DNA of 64,000 nucleotides. It comes from G963667675 sp964291545. GTDB lineage: Bacteria; Chloroflexota; Dehalococcoidia; Lucifugimonadales; UBA3495. The stretch's first letter is position 1, and every line of letters starts with the position of its first letter. Position numbers and translations under genes: made by a program. Location of the stretch: positions 1,240,001 through 1,304,000 of the forward strand of contig OZ219861.1 in NCBI GenBank assembly GCA_964291545.2, given 5' to 3'. Below the pieces are notes generated by a model that saw only the letters and a list, made by a program, of their open reading frames with translations, did no database searches and was not told the origin of the DNA. Positions 53,356 through 62,176 of this stretch are shown in pieces.

Positions 53356-55698
53356 GTGGCTGACCGGACATCGGACATGGCTATTGGTCCGGATGAACAC
53401 GGGGGAGAGCACAGAGTAGTCGGCACCCGCCCCATCAGGCACGACGGCCCGGACAAAGTGGTGGGCCGGGCCAGGTATGCCGCCGACGTTTTCCCGACGG
53501 GACTGCTCCACGCCAAGCTGCTGCGCAGTCCGCACGCCCACGCGGTAATCAAGAATATCGACGCTACCCGGGCCCTGGCCCTGCCGGGGGTGAAGGCCGT
53601 TGCCACCGGCGCAGACTTTCCCATGGTGTCCGCCGAGGCTGCGGACCAGGAAGAAGGGGCCATGATGAACTACGGCTTCTACAGCCGGAACGTCATGGCC
53701 CGGGAGAAGGCCCTGTACCTGGGCCACGTCGTAGCTGCAGTGGCTGCCGTCTCAGCGCCTGTTGCTGAAGAAGCGCTCTCCCTGATAGACGTGGACTACG
53801 ACGTATTGCCGCCGGCGCTGGACGCCTACGAGGCCATGAGGGACGATGCCCCCATACTGCACGACCGGCTGTTGACGCTGGTCAACCCAAACTTCCGGCC
53901 CGGTGGATTCGGCGACACCCCCGACGGGAAGAGGAGCAACGTCGCCAACCGCTACGAGTTTCGGACCGGAGACCCGGAGAAGGGGTTTAGAGAAGCAGAC
54001 GTGGTGGTGGACCGGGAGTTCCACACTAAGTCGGTGCATCAGGGGTATATAGAGCCCCATTCGGCAACCGGGATGTGGAGCTCCGACGACAGCATAACCG
54101 TCTGGTGCAGCACCCAGGGCCACTTTGCCCTGAGGGACCATACCGCCGCAATCCTGGGCGTCAACGTGTCCAAGGTGAAGATCGTGCCCATGGAGATTGG
54201 CGGAGGGTTCGGCGGGAAGGGACAAGGGGGCTGCTACATCGAGCCGGTGGTCGCCGTTCTGTCCCGCAAGTCGGGGCAGGCGGTGAAGCTGACCATGACC
54301 AGGCAGGAGGTGTTCCAGGGCACCGGCCCCACGTCGGCTACGCACATCCGGGTGAAGCTGGGGGCCACCAAAGAGGGCAAAATCACGGCAGCCGACTGCC
54401 GGCTGATATACGAAGCGGGGGCCTTTCCGGGCTCCCCAGTGTCTACGGGGTGCCGCACCATGTTGGCGCCCTACGAGGTGCCCAATGCCTACCTGGAAGG
54501 CCTGGACGTGGTGTGCAACACCCAGAAAGTGGTAGCTTACCGCGCGCCGGGCTCGCCTGCGGCGGCTTTTGCCGCAGAGTCGGCCATCGACGAGCTTTGC
54601 CGAAAGCTATCGATGGACCCCGTGGAGTTCAGGCTGCGCAACGCGGCCAAGGAAGGGACGCGCCAGCCCACGGGTCCCGTGTTCCGGCGCATAGGCATGG
54701 TGGAGACCCTGCAGGTTGCCGAAGACCATCCCCACCTTTACGAACCCATCAGCGGGTCCAACACGGGGAAGCGCGGGGGCAGGGGCGTGGCCGCGGGGGC
54801 CTGGTTCAACAGTTCCGGGCCGGCCAGCGCGGTGGCCAGCGTCAACCCCGACGGCACGGTCAGCCTGGTGGAAGGGTCGCCGGATATAGGCGGCAGCAGA
54901 GCGGCCATGGCCATGCACCTGGCCGAGGTGCTGGGCATCCCGGTGGAGGAAATCAAGCCCTCCGTGGCAGACACGGACTCCATAGGGTACAGCTCCGGGG
55001 CCAGCGGCAGCGGCGTGACCTTCAAGACTGGGACGGCATGTTACGAGGCGGGGTTGGACATAAAGCGCCAGGTAATCGAACGGGCCGCCCGGATATGGGA
55101 GGTCGACCCGGAGGACGTCGAGTACGACGGAGGAGTAATCAGCTATAAAGGCGACAGCGAGCTAAGGACCACCATCAAGGAACTGGCGCCGCGGCTGAAC
55201 GGCACCGGAGGCCCCATCGTGGGGCGGGCCACGGTCAACCCGCCTGGGGTGGGCAACGCCTTTGCGGTGCACATAGTGGACGTGGAGGTGGACCCGGAGA
55301 CGGGGAAGGTGGACATCCTGCGCTACACGGCCATCCAGGACGCGGGCAAGGCCGTTCACCCCGGCTACGTGGAGGGGCAGATGCAAGGGGGCGCAGCCCA
55401 GGGCATTGGATGGGCCCTGAACGAGGAGTATTACCTGGACAAACAGGGCCGGATGTTGAATTCCAGCTTCCTGGATTACCGGATGCCCACCAGCCTGGAC
55501 CTGCCGATGATCGACACCGTAATCGTCGAGGTGCCCAATCCGGGCCACCCCTACGGAGTACGGGGCACAGGCGAGTTGCCGATCGTGCCGCCCATGGCGG
55601 CGGTGGCCAATGCGATATACGACGCCGTGGGGGTGCGGATGACAAGTCTGCCAATGAGTCCGGGCAGCGTGCTGGAAGCCCTGTGGGAGAAGGGCTAG
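53356..55698 (+). CDS. Xanthine dehydrogenase family molybdopterin-binding subunit (orphan)
   Basis: A 780-residue molybdenum hydroxylase large subunit with GTRPIRHDGPDKVVGRARYAADV at the N-terminus, GGGFGGKGQGG, AYRAPGSPAAAFAAES (Tyr about residue 395) and catalytic GVRGTGELP near the end. The CoxL-type AYRCSFR is absent, so CO oxidation is unlikely. No FAD or 2Fe-2S subunit gene lies beside it, unlike the operon at 1407-5083. The start is GTG at 53356, with AGGAGGAAGG two bases before; the longer frame from 53242 adds 38 unmatched residues. Confidence 0.92.
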   Translation: MADRTSDMAIGPDEHGGEHRVVGTRPIRHDGPDKVVGRARYAADVFPTGLLHAKLLRSPHAHAVIKNIDATRALALPGVKAVATGADFPMVSAEAADQEEGAMMNYGFYSRNVMAREKALYLGHVVAAVAAVSAPVAEEALSLIDVDYDVLPPALDAYEAMRDDAPILHDRLLTLVNPNFRPGGFGDTPDGKRSNVANRYEFRTGDPEKGFREADVVVDREFHTKSVHQGYIEPHSATGMWSSDDSITVWCSTQGHFALRDHTAAILGVNVSKVKIVPMEIGGGFGGKGQGGCYIEPVVAVLSRKSGQAVKLTMTRQEVFQGTGPTSATHIRVKLGATKEGKITAADCRLIYEAGAFPGSPVSTGCRTMLAPYEVPNAYLEGLDVVCNTQKVVAYRAPGSPAAAFAAESAIDELCRKLSMDPVEFRLRNAAKEGTRQPTGPVFRRIGMVETLQVAEDHPHLYEPISGSNTGKRGGRGVAAGAWFNSSGPASAVASVNPDGTVSLVEGSPDIGGSRAAMAMHLAEVLGIPVEEIKPSVADTDSIGYSSGASGSGVTFKTGTACYEAGLDIKRQVIERAARIWEVDPEDVEYDGGVISYKGDSELRTTIKELAPRLNGTGGPIVGRATVNPPGVGNAFAVHIVDVEVDPETGKVDILRYTAIQDAGKAVHPGYVEGQMQGGAAQGIGWALNEEYYLDKQGRMLNSSFLDYRMPTSLDLPMIDTVIVEVPNPGHPYGVRGTGELPIVPPMAAVANAIYDAVGVRMTSLPMSPGSVLEALWEKG

Positions 55699-55796
55699 GG
55701 GTTCATAGACACTAAAGCTGTGCGACTGTACACTGCCGGTAACGGCGGCTGTCGACCAGGCATAGATTCGGCGTCAACAGGACAGGGGAGGCCGAG

Positions 55797-57038
55797 ATGT
55801 TAATCGGACACTTTACTGAACAGCCCTGGCAGGACGAAGCCTCAGGCTTGATGGGCGCCCAGGGCACCGACCTGGGGATGAGCAACGAGCTATATGATCC
55901 CCAGGTGGGGGCCAAGCTCTATAACCGGTACCTGGACGAGAAGGTATACGCCGAGGAGGTGGGTTTCGACGCCCTGATGCTCAACGAGCATCACAGCACC
56001 CCTTTCTGCATGCAGGGGGTCACCAACGTCGGGGCATCGATCCTGGCCCGCATCACCAGCAAGGTGAAAATCGTCATCCTGGGCAACGTGCTGCCCATCT
56101 GGGACGACCCCCTGTGGTTGGCGGAGCAACTGGCCATGATAGACCTGATCTCCCACGGGCGGCTGGTCTCCGGCTTCGTCCGCGGCGGCGGGCGGGAAAG
56201 CATATCCCACAACACGCCGCCGCACGACAACCGGGAGCGGTTCCAGGAGGCCCACGACTTCATCGTCAAGGCCTGGACCCAGCCCGGTCCCTGGCGCTGG
56301 GAGGGCAAGCATTACCAGTACCGGTACGTCAACCCCTGGGCCCGTCCCCTGCAGCAGCCCCACCCGCCCATCTGGATTCCGTCTACGGTAAGCGTGGAAA
56401 CGGTCAAGTGGACGGCCGAGCACCGGTACCCGCTGGTATTGCTGGCAACCAAGCTGGAGCCGACCCTGGAGGCCTTCCAGTTGTACCATGACACGGCCGC
56501 CGAGCTGGGCTACAAGTCGGGCACGCAGAACGTGTCCTACCTGTGGAAGGTGCACGTGGACGAAACGGAGGAGAAGGCGGACGAGGTTGGCCGCAAGTAC
56601 CTCTCCGGGGTGAGCAATCCATTCCTGGCAGGCAATGAGGGCCAGGTGAACCCGGCCATCCTGAACCTGCCCGGCCATACCTCACGGTCGTCCCGGCGGC
56701 TCTCAGCCACGGCCTTCGGCCCCGCCGGCAGGTACGGCGCCAACTTGCGGCCCTATGAAGACCAGATAAAGGACCTGAGCATCGTTACCGGCACTCCCAA
56801 AACGGTGCTGCCCAAGATTCGCCAGGTGTTGGAATACCTGAGGCCGGGAAGCATCTTCTTCTGGGACGGCGACGGGGCGATGACCCACGACGACCAGATG
56901 CGCAGCCTGAGGCTGATGGGAGAGGAAGTGCTGCCGGCGGTGAGGGAGATGGGCAAGGAACTGGAGCTGTTCAGCCCCTACGAAGTAGACCCCGCGACGG
57001 GCCAGCCCGTAGAGGAACCGGCGGCGGCGGAGGCCTGA
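55797..57038 (+). CDS. LLM class flavin-dependent oxidoreductase
   Basis: A 413-residue luciferase-like monooxygenase using reduced FMN or F420. Marks are GFDALMLNEHHSTPF, VGASILARITSKVKIVILGNVLP, DDPLWLAEQLAMIDLISHGRL and GFVRGGGRE. Family members hydroxylate or ring-open alkanes, sulfonates, ketones and similar compounds. Large sets of these enzymes are known from SAR202 Chloroflexota. The next gene starts 2 bp after its stop, which points to translational coupling. Confidence 0.92.
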   Translation: MLIGHFTEQPWQDEASGLMGAQGTDLGMSNELYDPQVGAKLYNRYLDEKVYAEEVGFDALMLNEHHSTPFCMQGVTNVGASILARITSKVKIVILGNVLPIWDDPLWLAEQLAMIDLISHGRLVSGFVRGGGRESISHNTPPHDNRERFQEAHDFIVKAWTQPGPWRWEGKHYQYRYVNPWARPLQQPHPPIWIPSTVSVETVKWTAEHRYPLVLLATKLEPTLEAFQLYHDTAAELGYKSGTQNVSYLWKVHVDETEEKADEVGRKYLSGVSNPFLAGNEGQVNPAILNLPGHTSRSSRRLSATAFGPAGRYGANLRPYEDQIKDLSIVTGTPKTVLPKIRQVLEYLRPGSIFFWDGDGAMTHDDQMRSLRLMGEEVLPAVREMGKELELFSPYEVDPATGQPVEEPAAAEA

Positions 57039-57040
57039 GG

Positions 57041-57742
57041 GTGAGCCAGGAACTGGGGCGCATATCACGCCCGTCGGCTGCCCAGTACCAGGGCCGCAGA
57101 AAGCTGCTGCTGGCCCCGCTGGTCTACGGTCCGCCGGCCGAGGCTGGAGAGGGCGTGACCATCCTACAGACCTATTGGGACCAGATGCAGCAGCAGATAG
57201 AAGCGCTTGAAGGGGCTCTGGGAGGCCTGCACCACATATACCACGAAAGCGTCTGGGAAGCCGGAAACAAGGGCCTGGAGCAACTGGAGCAGTCGGACCA
57301 GCGCAGCCACGCGTTCATCAAGGCCAAGTGCGACGCCGGTGCGGCGTTGGAGGCCACGGAAGACCTCTTGCCGTTGGTGGAGAGCCTGGACCTGCAGCGT
57401 TGCCTGATGATGCCGCTGTCCAGCCACACGGTGCCGGCCAGGCTCCAAGGCTGGCTCAACGAGAGTACTAAGAGCAGGTACCAGCACATGGCTGCGCGTA
57501 TCGACGAGACCCTGGGAGAGAATGAGGTCGGACTGCTGTTGGTCAACGAGCGGCACCAGATACAGTTCCCCGAAGATATAGAGGTCTTTTACGTGGCGCC
57601 GCCGGCGCTGGGCGATTTTAGGCGTTGGTTGGACAACTGGATGGCGGAGCAACAGAAGGCGATGGGCGGACAGCCGGGGGAGGAGGAAGAGCAGGCCGTT
57701 GGAGAGGAGGAAGGGGGGGAGGAAAATGAGGCCAGGAGCTAG
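57041..57742 (+). CDS. Unknown acidic-tailed protein coupled to the LLM gene
   Basis: A 233-residue soluble protein I do not recognise. It has a helical middle (about 45-120, TYWDQMQQQIEALEGALGGL and LEQLEQSDQRSHAF), a strand-rich stretch (GLLLVNERHQIQFPEDIEVFYV) and a highly acidic C-terminal tail (EEEEQAVGEEEGGEENEA). The GTG start lies 2 bp after the LLM gene stop, so the two are very likely translated together and the protein may help that enzyme. It has no cysteine pairs or membrane segment. The next promoter and respiratory operon follow. Confidence 0.7.
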   Translation: MSQELGRISRPSAAQYQGRRKLLLAPLVYGPPAEAGEGVTILQTYWDQMQQQIEALEGALGGLHHIYHESVWEAGNKGLEQLEQSDQRSHAFIKAKCDAGAALEATEDLLPLVESLDLQRCLMMPLSSHTVPARLQGWLNESTKSRYQHMAARIDETLGENEVGLLLVNERHQIQFPEDIEVFYVAPPALGDFRRWLDNWMAEQQKAMGGQPGEEEEQAVGEEEGGEENEARS

Positions 57743-57773
57743 CCCGCCCAAGGGGATTGACTACGAAATCCCC

Positions 57774-57802
57774 TTGACACCCCCAGGCCCCTGTGATATT
57801 TT
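57774..57802 (+). promoter_or_regulatory. Sigma70-type promoter of the respiratory operon
   Basis: TTGACA (57774-57779), a 17-base spacer and TATTTT (57797-57802). It lies in an intergenic stretch of lower GC, about 65 bases before the first operon gene, and no other strong promoter interrupts the genes that follow. Confidence 0.7.
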
Positions 57803-57867
57803 TCACTTGATTTTGAGCCTATCCAGATCCAGGCTTGAACCGAATCCGGCAACGGAACGGCGCAAGT

Positions 57868-58164
57868 ATGTTTGAAGACCCCAAGGCGCTGACCAGCGCC
57901 AACTGGCACGACATTCACATTTGGCTCACGTATTTCTGGACGTATTTGCCGCTGATCGTTACCTTTGCCGTGACTATGTTGACGGCCCATGCGGTTATAC
58001 CGTCCCTGATTTTGACGGGTCATCTGCCGGACTCCGCCGCAAGGTGGCGCAAGCCGCTAAGCGGATTTGCCTTCCTGGTCTTGATTGCCGCCTTAGTCAT
58101 CCTGGCGCTGGGCATCAGCCAAACGCTAATCATCGAGGACTTCTGGGATAGATACCTGATTTAG
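57868..58164 (+). CDS. Small two-helix membrane protein at head of respiratory operon
   Basis: A 98-residue protein with two hydrophobic helices (about 18-45, WLTYFWTYLPLIVTFAVTML, and 67-90, PLSGFAFLVLIAALVILAL) separated by a short loop. I recognise no family. It precedes the cytochrome c gene by about 110 bp and follows the operon promoter, so it may be a subunit or assembly factor of the complex. The ATG at 57868 is preferred to a TTG at 57835, since the extension lacks structure. Confidence 0.7.
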   Translation: MFEDPKALTSANWHDIHIWLTYFWTYLPLIVTFAVTMLTAHAVIPSLILTGHLPDSAARWRKPLSGFAFLVLIAALVILALGISQTLIIEDFWDRYLI

Positions 58165-58275
58165 GGGTTCACGTGGGCAACGGGCGTCCCCGGATACCCA
58201 AGTGGAACGCCTTCTGAACGCAACCCGACGCAGGCGGGAGGAGCAAGCAACGCTGGCACGCGGACGGATCATGTA

Positions 58276-58926
58276 GTGAGGATACCGAGGGGGAAAATGC
58301 TGGCCCTGACCCTGGTGGGGTCGGGAGTTGCAGTAATAGTCGGTTTCGTAGTGGTGGTGTTGCTCATTTCCTGGTTTTCCAATCCTCCGTTCGCCCTGGG
58401 CGACGCCCCGGCACAACCGGTAGCATTTCCTCATTCCGTACACGTTGCCGAGCAGGGCATCCAGTGCGAGTTTTGCCACCGGAACGTGACCAAGGGTGAG
58501 GCAGCCACCGTGCCTGCGGTGGAGCAGTGCCTGTTCTGCCACAAAGACATTGGCGGCGACACTGAAGCTGAGCGGGCGGAGATTGACATAGTGGTTGGCA
58601 GCTTCGACGACGGCGTGCCGATTGACTGGGAGCGGGTGCACCGGCTTCCGGACCACGTACGCTTCGTCCACGAAGCCCACGTCCGGTACTTGACTGAGAT
58701 CGACGGCTCCGACCGCACTTCGGAAGAGAAAGTGCAGGCAGCCTGCTCGATATGCCACGGCGACATCGCCAACGCCACCGTGGTCCAACCCAAGCCTTTC
58801 CAGTCGATGAAGATGGGCACCTGCCTGGACTGTCACCGGTTCCTGAGCCTGGTGCCGGAGGACGAAGGGTACGTTTTGCCGGAAACCACCGATATTCCAA
58901 CGGACTGCACGATATGCCACAAGTGA
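58276..58926 (+). CDS. Membrane-anchored pentaheme cytochrome c (ActA-like)
   Basis: A 216-residue protein with an N-terminal anchor helix (residues 8-34) and five CxxCH heme sites at 64-68, 85-89, 157-161, 183-187 and 211-215. PHSVHVAEQGIQC and the histidine spacing fit c7/NrfH-like cytochromes, and five hemes match ActA of alternative complex III. It would pass electrons from quinol toward later carriers at the periplasmic face. The start is GTG; an in-frame ATG lies seven codons on. It is followed 22 bp later by the molybdopterin-like subunit. Confidence 0.88.
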   Translation: MRIPRGKMLALTLVGSGVAVIVGFVVVVLLISWFSNPPFALGDAPAQPVAFPHSVHVAEQGIQCEFCHRNVTKGEAATVPAVEQCLFCHKDIGGDTEAERAEIDIVVGSFDDGVPIDWERVHRLPDHVRFVHEAHVRYLTEIDGSDRTSEEKVQAACSICHGDIANATVVQPKPFQSMKMGTCLDCHRFLSLVPEDEGYVLPETTDIPTDCTICHK

Positions 58927-58948
58927 CGCTCCACGGGGATCCCGCCCG

Positions 58949-61261
58949 ATGAAGCTTACCCGCAGGAATTTCCTGGCGTGGGCCGGCCTTTCCGCCGCCG
59001 GAGCGGTGGCCTGTGAGGGGTTCGGCATCCGCGAGGGCGAGTTTTCCCTGCAGAGCCCGGTGATGCTCCCTGAGGACCTGGTGAAGGGGCGGGACAACTG
59101 GTACGCAACCCTGTGCCGCAACTGCTCATCCGGAGAGGGGATAGTGGTCCGGGTGATGGACGGCAGGGCCAAGAAGGTAGAGGGCAACCCCCTATATCCG
59201 GTGAACAAAGGCACGCACAGCGCTTGCTGTGAAGCCGGACTCCAGGCCTTGTACCACCCCCACCGCATAGCACAGCCGTTGCAGCGGAACGGGCCGCGGG
59301 GACAGGGTCAGTACACGCCGCTGGCGTGGCCCGACGCCCTGGACATCCTGAGGCAACGCCTGCAGGAGCGGGGCGACTCCATGCTGATGGTCACGGAGCC
59401 AATGCGGGGTCACCTGGGCAAGCTGGTCGGGCGCTTCACCGACTCCGTCGGCGGCCGTCACATGGGCTTTGAGACCCTGGACGCCAACACCTACCGGGCA
59501 GCCGTGAAAAACGTCTTCGGGCGTGAACTGCTGCCGGACTTCGATTTGGAGAATACCCGGTTCCTGCTGTCCTTCGGGGCAGACTTCCTTTCAACGTGGG
59601 TGTCGCCCACTCGCTGGAGCGTAGGTTACGGCGAGTTCCGGCACGGAGGGGAACAGGAGCGCGGGACACTGTACCAGGTGGACTCCCGCTTCTCGATGAC
59701 GGCAGCCAGCGCCGACAAATGGCTGCCCATCAGGCCAGGCTGGGAAGGACACCTGGCCCTGAGCCTGGCCTACGTCATATTGTCCGAAAACCTGCAGGCT
59801 GCCGAGGCAAACGTAGTCGCCCTGACCGGAGGCCGTGGCGCAGCCGCGTTGGAACAGTTCCGCCCAGAGGCAGTGGCCGACCGGGTGTTCATGGCGGAGC
59901 ACCTCAGGGGCGCGGCGGGGGTGCAAGCTATTCAGAGCCTGGCGAGGGAATTCGCCGGCAGGACTCCGGCCCTGGCCATAGGAGGCGGGTCGTCGGGCGC
60001 CCACAGCAACGGGTCGTTTAACCTGGAGGCGATCTATGCCCTGAACCACCTGGTGGGGAGCGTTGGAGCGGAAGGAGGACTGCGGTTCAACCCGGACAGT
60101 CCCTTGGACGACGTTCCTGCGGCCTCGCAGGTGGGGTCGCTGTCGGACTGGACCAACGTCGCCCAAGACCTGAACAGCGGCAAGACCCGGCTGCTATTGC
60201 TGCATCAAGCCGACCCGGTGCACGGCCTGCCCAACTCAATGCGGTTCAGGCAAGCCCTTACCGAGCCCAGCGACCTGTTCATCGTCAGTTTCTCTCCGTT
60301 CCTGGACGATACCAGCGGGCTGGCGGACTTGATCCTGCCGGACAGGGTATACCTGGAAGACTGGGGGGACGACATACCCGAGCCGGGGCCGGGATACCAG
60401 GTCTTGGGCTTCCAGCAGCCGGTGGTTAACCCGCTGTATGAAGTCGAACCCCGGAGTTTCCCGGACATCCTGCTTGCCATGGGCCAGGAACTGGGCAAGG
60501 AGGCGGACCTGCCCTGGCCCAGGTATCGAGACCTATTGCGAGAGGGTTCCGACGCGCTTTTTGCGTTGAACCGCGGATCGGTCCAAGCGTCTTCCGCTGA
60601 CGAGTTCTGGAACAAGCTGCTGCAACGAGGCGGCTGGTGGGACGAGGAAGCCACCGGTCCCCAACAAGCGGTTGCCATCTCCGACCTGTTCGGCCGGATT
60701 GTCGCCAAGGCGGCGGAGCCGCGGGTTTCCAGCGGCGGAGAGTCGGGGGACACCTTCTACCTGACTCCGTTCGCCCATAACACCCTGAACGACGGCAGAA
60801 ACGCCCACTTGCCGTGGCTGCAAGGTGCGCCGGACCCTTTGACCACGATTACCTGGCAGACCTGGGTGGAAATCAGCGACCGGGACGCCAGGAGGTTGAA
60901 CATCCGGGAAGGGGACGTGCTTTCGGTAGAGTCGGCGGCTGGTTCCATCCGCGCTCCTGCATACCCGACGCCCGCCGTGCCGCCCGGGACGGTTTCCGTG
61001 CCGTTCGGCCAGGGACGCCAGCACGGTTCGGAATACGCCACGGACAGGCCGGGCTGGGAAAGCGCCAACGTGATGGACGTTCTGGAGCCCCGGCAAGTGG
61101 AAGGCACAGGGGGACTGGCATGGGCCAGCACCAGGGTCAGGATATCCAAGACGGGGGACAGCGTTAGAGTTTCCAAGTTCGAGGGCACGGTGCGGGCCGT
61201 GGAAGTGGGCATCCTGCCCGGCGAGCGAATCATCCAGACCATAGACCCCCACGATCTATAG
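58949..61261 (+). CDS. Molybdopterin-oxidoreductase-like subunit of alternative complex III (ActB1-like)
   Basis: A 770-residue exported protein. TRRNFLAWAG is a twin-arginine signal, and VAC (Cys22) a possible lipobox. The fold is of the DMSO-reductase type (GRAKKVEGNPLYPVNKG; ALNHLVGSVGAEGGL; ISDRDARRLNIREGDVLSV). The expected N-terminal cluster motif is incomplete: Cys56 and Cys59 remain, the third Cys is replaced around Glu63, and Cys93/94 follow. This is how the ActB N-terminal domain looks, which binds no molybdenum or cluster. In typical complexes it is fused to the iron-sulfur part, here encoded separately 107 bp downstream. Confidence 0.87.
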   Translation: MKLTRRNFLAWAGLSAAGAVACEGFGIREGEFSLQSPVMLPEDLVKGRDNWYATLCRNCSSGEGIVVRVMDGRAKKVEGNPLYPVNKGTHSACCEAGLQALYHPHRIAQPLQRNGPRGQGQYTPLAWPDALDILRQRLQERGDSMLMVTEPMRGHLGKLVGRFTDSVGGRHMGFETLDANTYRAAVKNVFGRELLPDFDLENTRFLLSFGADFLSTWVSPTRWSVGYGEFRHGGEQERGTLYQVDSRFSMTAASADKWLPIRPGWEGHLALSLAYVILSENLQAAEANVVALTGGRGAAALEQFRPEAVADRVFMAEHLRGAAGVQAIQSLAREFAGRTPALAIGGGSSGAHSNGSFNLEAIYALNHLVGSVGAEGGLRFNPDSPLDDVPAASQVGSLSDWTNVAQDLNSGKTRLLLLHQADPVHGLPNSMRFRQALTEPSDLFIVSFSPFLDDTSGLADLILPDRVYLEDWGDDIPEPGPGYQVLGFQQPVVNPLYEVEPRSFPDILLAMGQELGKEADLPWPRYRDLLREGSDALFALNRGSVQASSADEFWNKLLQRGGWWDEEATGPQQAVAISDLFGRIVAKAAEPRVSSGGESGDTFYLTPFAHNTLNDGRNAHLPWLQGAPDPLTTITWQTWVEISDRDARRLNIREGDVLSVESAAGSIRAPAYPTPAVPPGTVSVPFGQGRQHGSEYATDRPGWESANVMDVLEPRQVEGTGGLAWASTRVRISKTGDSVRVSKFEGTVRAVEVGILPGERIIQTIDPHDL

Positions 61262-61368
61262 GCGCCAGTGGGAATGCCGGCAGACAATCTCGGAGGAATC
61301 AAAGGCCGAGCCAATGACACCGGGAACCGGAAATAACCCGGAAATAACAGGGAGAGCGGGTCCATAGA

Positions 61369-62175
61369 ATGACGACACCCAAACCCAGGATAGACCACAA
61401 GTGGGGCATGGTAGTGGACCTGGACCGGTGCACCGGTTGCCAGGCCTGCGTTGTCGCCTGCCAGTCGGAGAACAACCTGCCCATCAACACCAAGGACGTG
61501 TTCCTGCAGCGGCGCGCCTATGAGTGGATACGCATCGAGCGGTACTGGGAGGGCGAGTTCCCCAACGTCAAGGCCCGTTTCATTCCCATTATGTGCCAGC
61601 ATTGCGAGAACGCTCCCTGCGAGCCGGTGTGCCCGGTGTTTGCCACGTATCACAACGACGAGGGCCTGAACGTCCAGGTCTACAACCGCTGCATTGGGAC
61701 CCGGTATTGCGCCAACAACTGTCCCTACCAGGTCCGCTTCTTCAACTATTGGGAGCCGGTTTGGCCGGAGCGGATGCGGCATCAACTGAACCCCGACGTG
61801 ACCATCCGCAGCCGGGGAGTCATGGAACGGTGCAGCTTCTGCATCCAGCGCATACGGCGGGCCGAGTTGACGGTTGAGAGGCAAGAGGGGGGCAAGCTGG
61901 ACCACAAAACGATGAAGGAGCGCAACTTCCTGCCGGCATGCGCCATGGCCTGCCCCACCAACGCGCTGAACTTCGGCGACCAGGGCGATGCCAGCAGCCC
62001 GGTGCACCATTACTTTGAAGAAGCCAACCACCGGCTGGAGGAGCGGCACCACCGCACCGAGAGGACGGAGGAGCATCCCAGCAGGGTGTACCGGCTGCTG
62101 GAAGAGATGGGTACCAAGCCCAACGTGATTTACCTGAAGAGAGTCGACATGTTCCCGGTGAAAAAGGAAGCCTAG
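61369..62175 (+). CDS. Four-cluster iron-sulfur subunit (ActB2-like)
   Basis: A 268-residue DmsB/NrfC-type electron-transfer protein. Cysteine sets are C21/24/27/31, C76/79/84/88, C108/114/118 with Thr111 in place of the usual second cysteine, and C155/158/191/195. This predicts three [4Fe-4S] clusters and one [3Fe-4S] cluster, exactly as in the ActB C-terminal domain of alternative complex III (RCIGTRYCANNCPY). No signal peptide is present, so it probably travels with the TAT-exported partner. The next gene starts 1 bp after its stop. Confidence 0.92.
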   Translation: MTTPKPRIDHKWGMVVDLDRCTGCQACVVACQSENNLPINTKDVFLQRRAYEWIRIERYWEGEFPNVKARFIPIMCQHCENAPCEPVCPVFATYHNDEGLNVQVYNRCIGTRYCANNCPYQVRFFNYWEPVWPERMRHQLNPDVTIRSRGVMERCSFCIQRIRRAELTVERQEGGKLDHKTMKERNFLPACAMACPTNALNFGDQGDASSPVHHYFEEANHRLEERHHRTERTEEHPSRVYRLLEEMGTKPNVIYLKRVDMFPVKKEA

Positions 62176-62176
62176 A

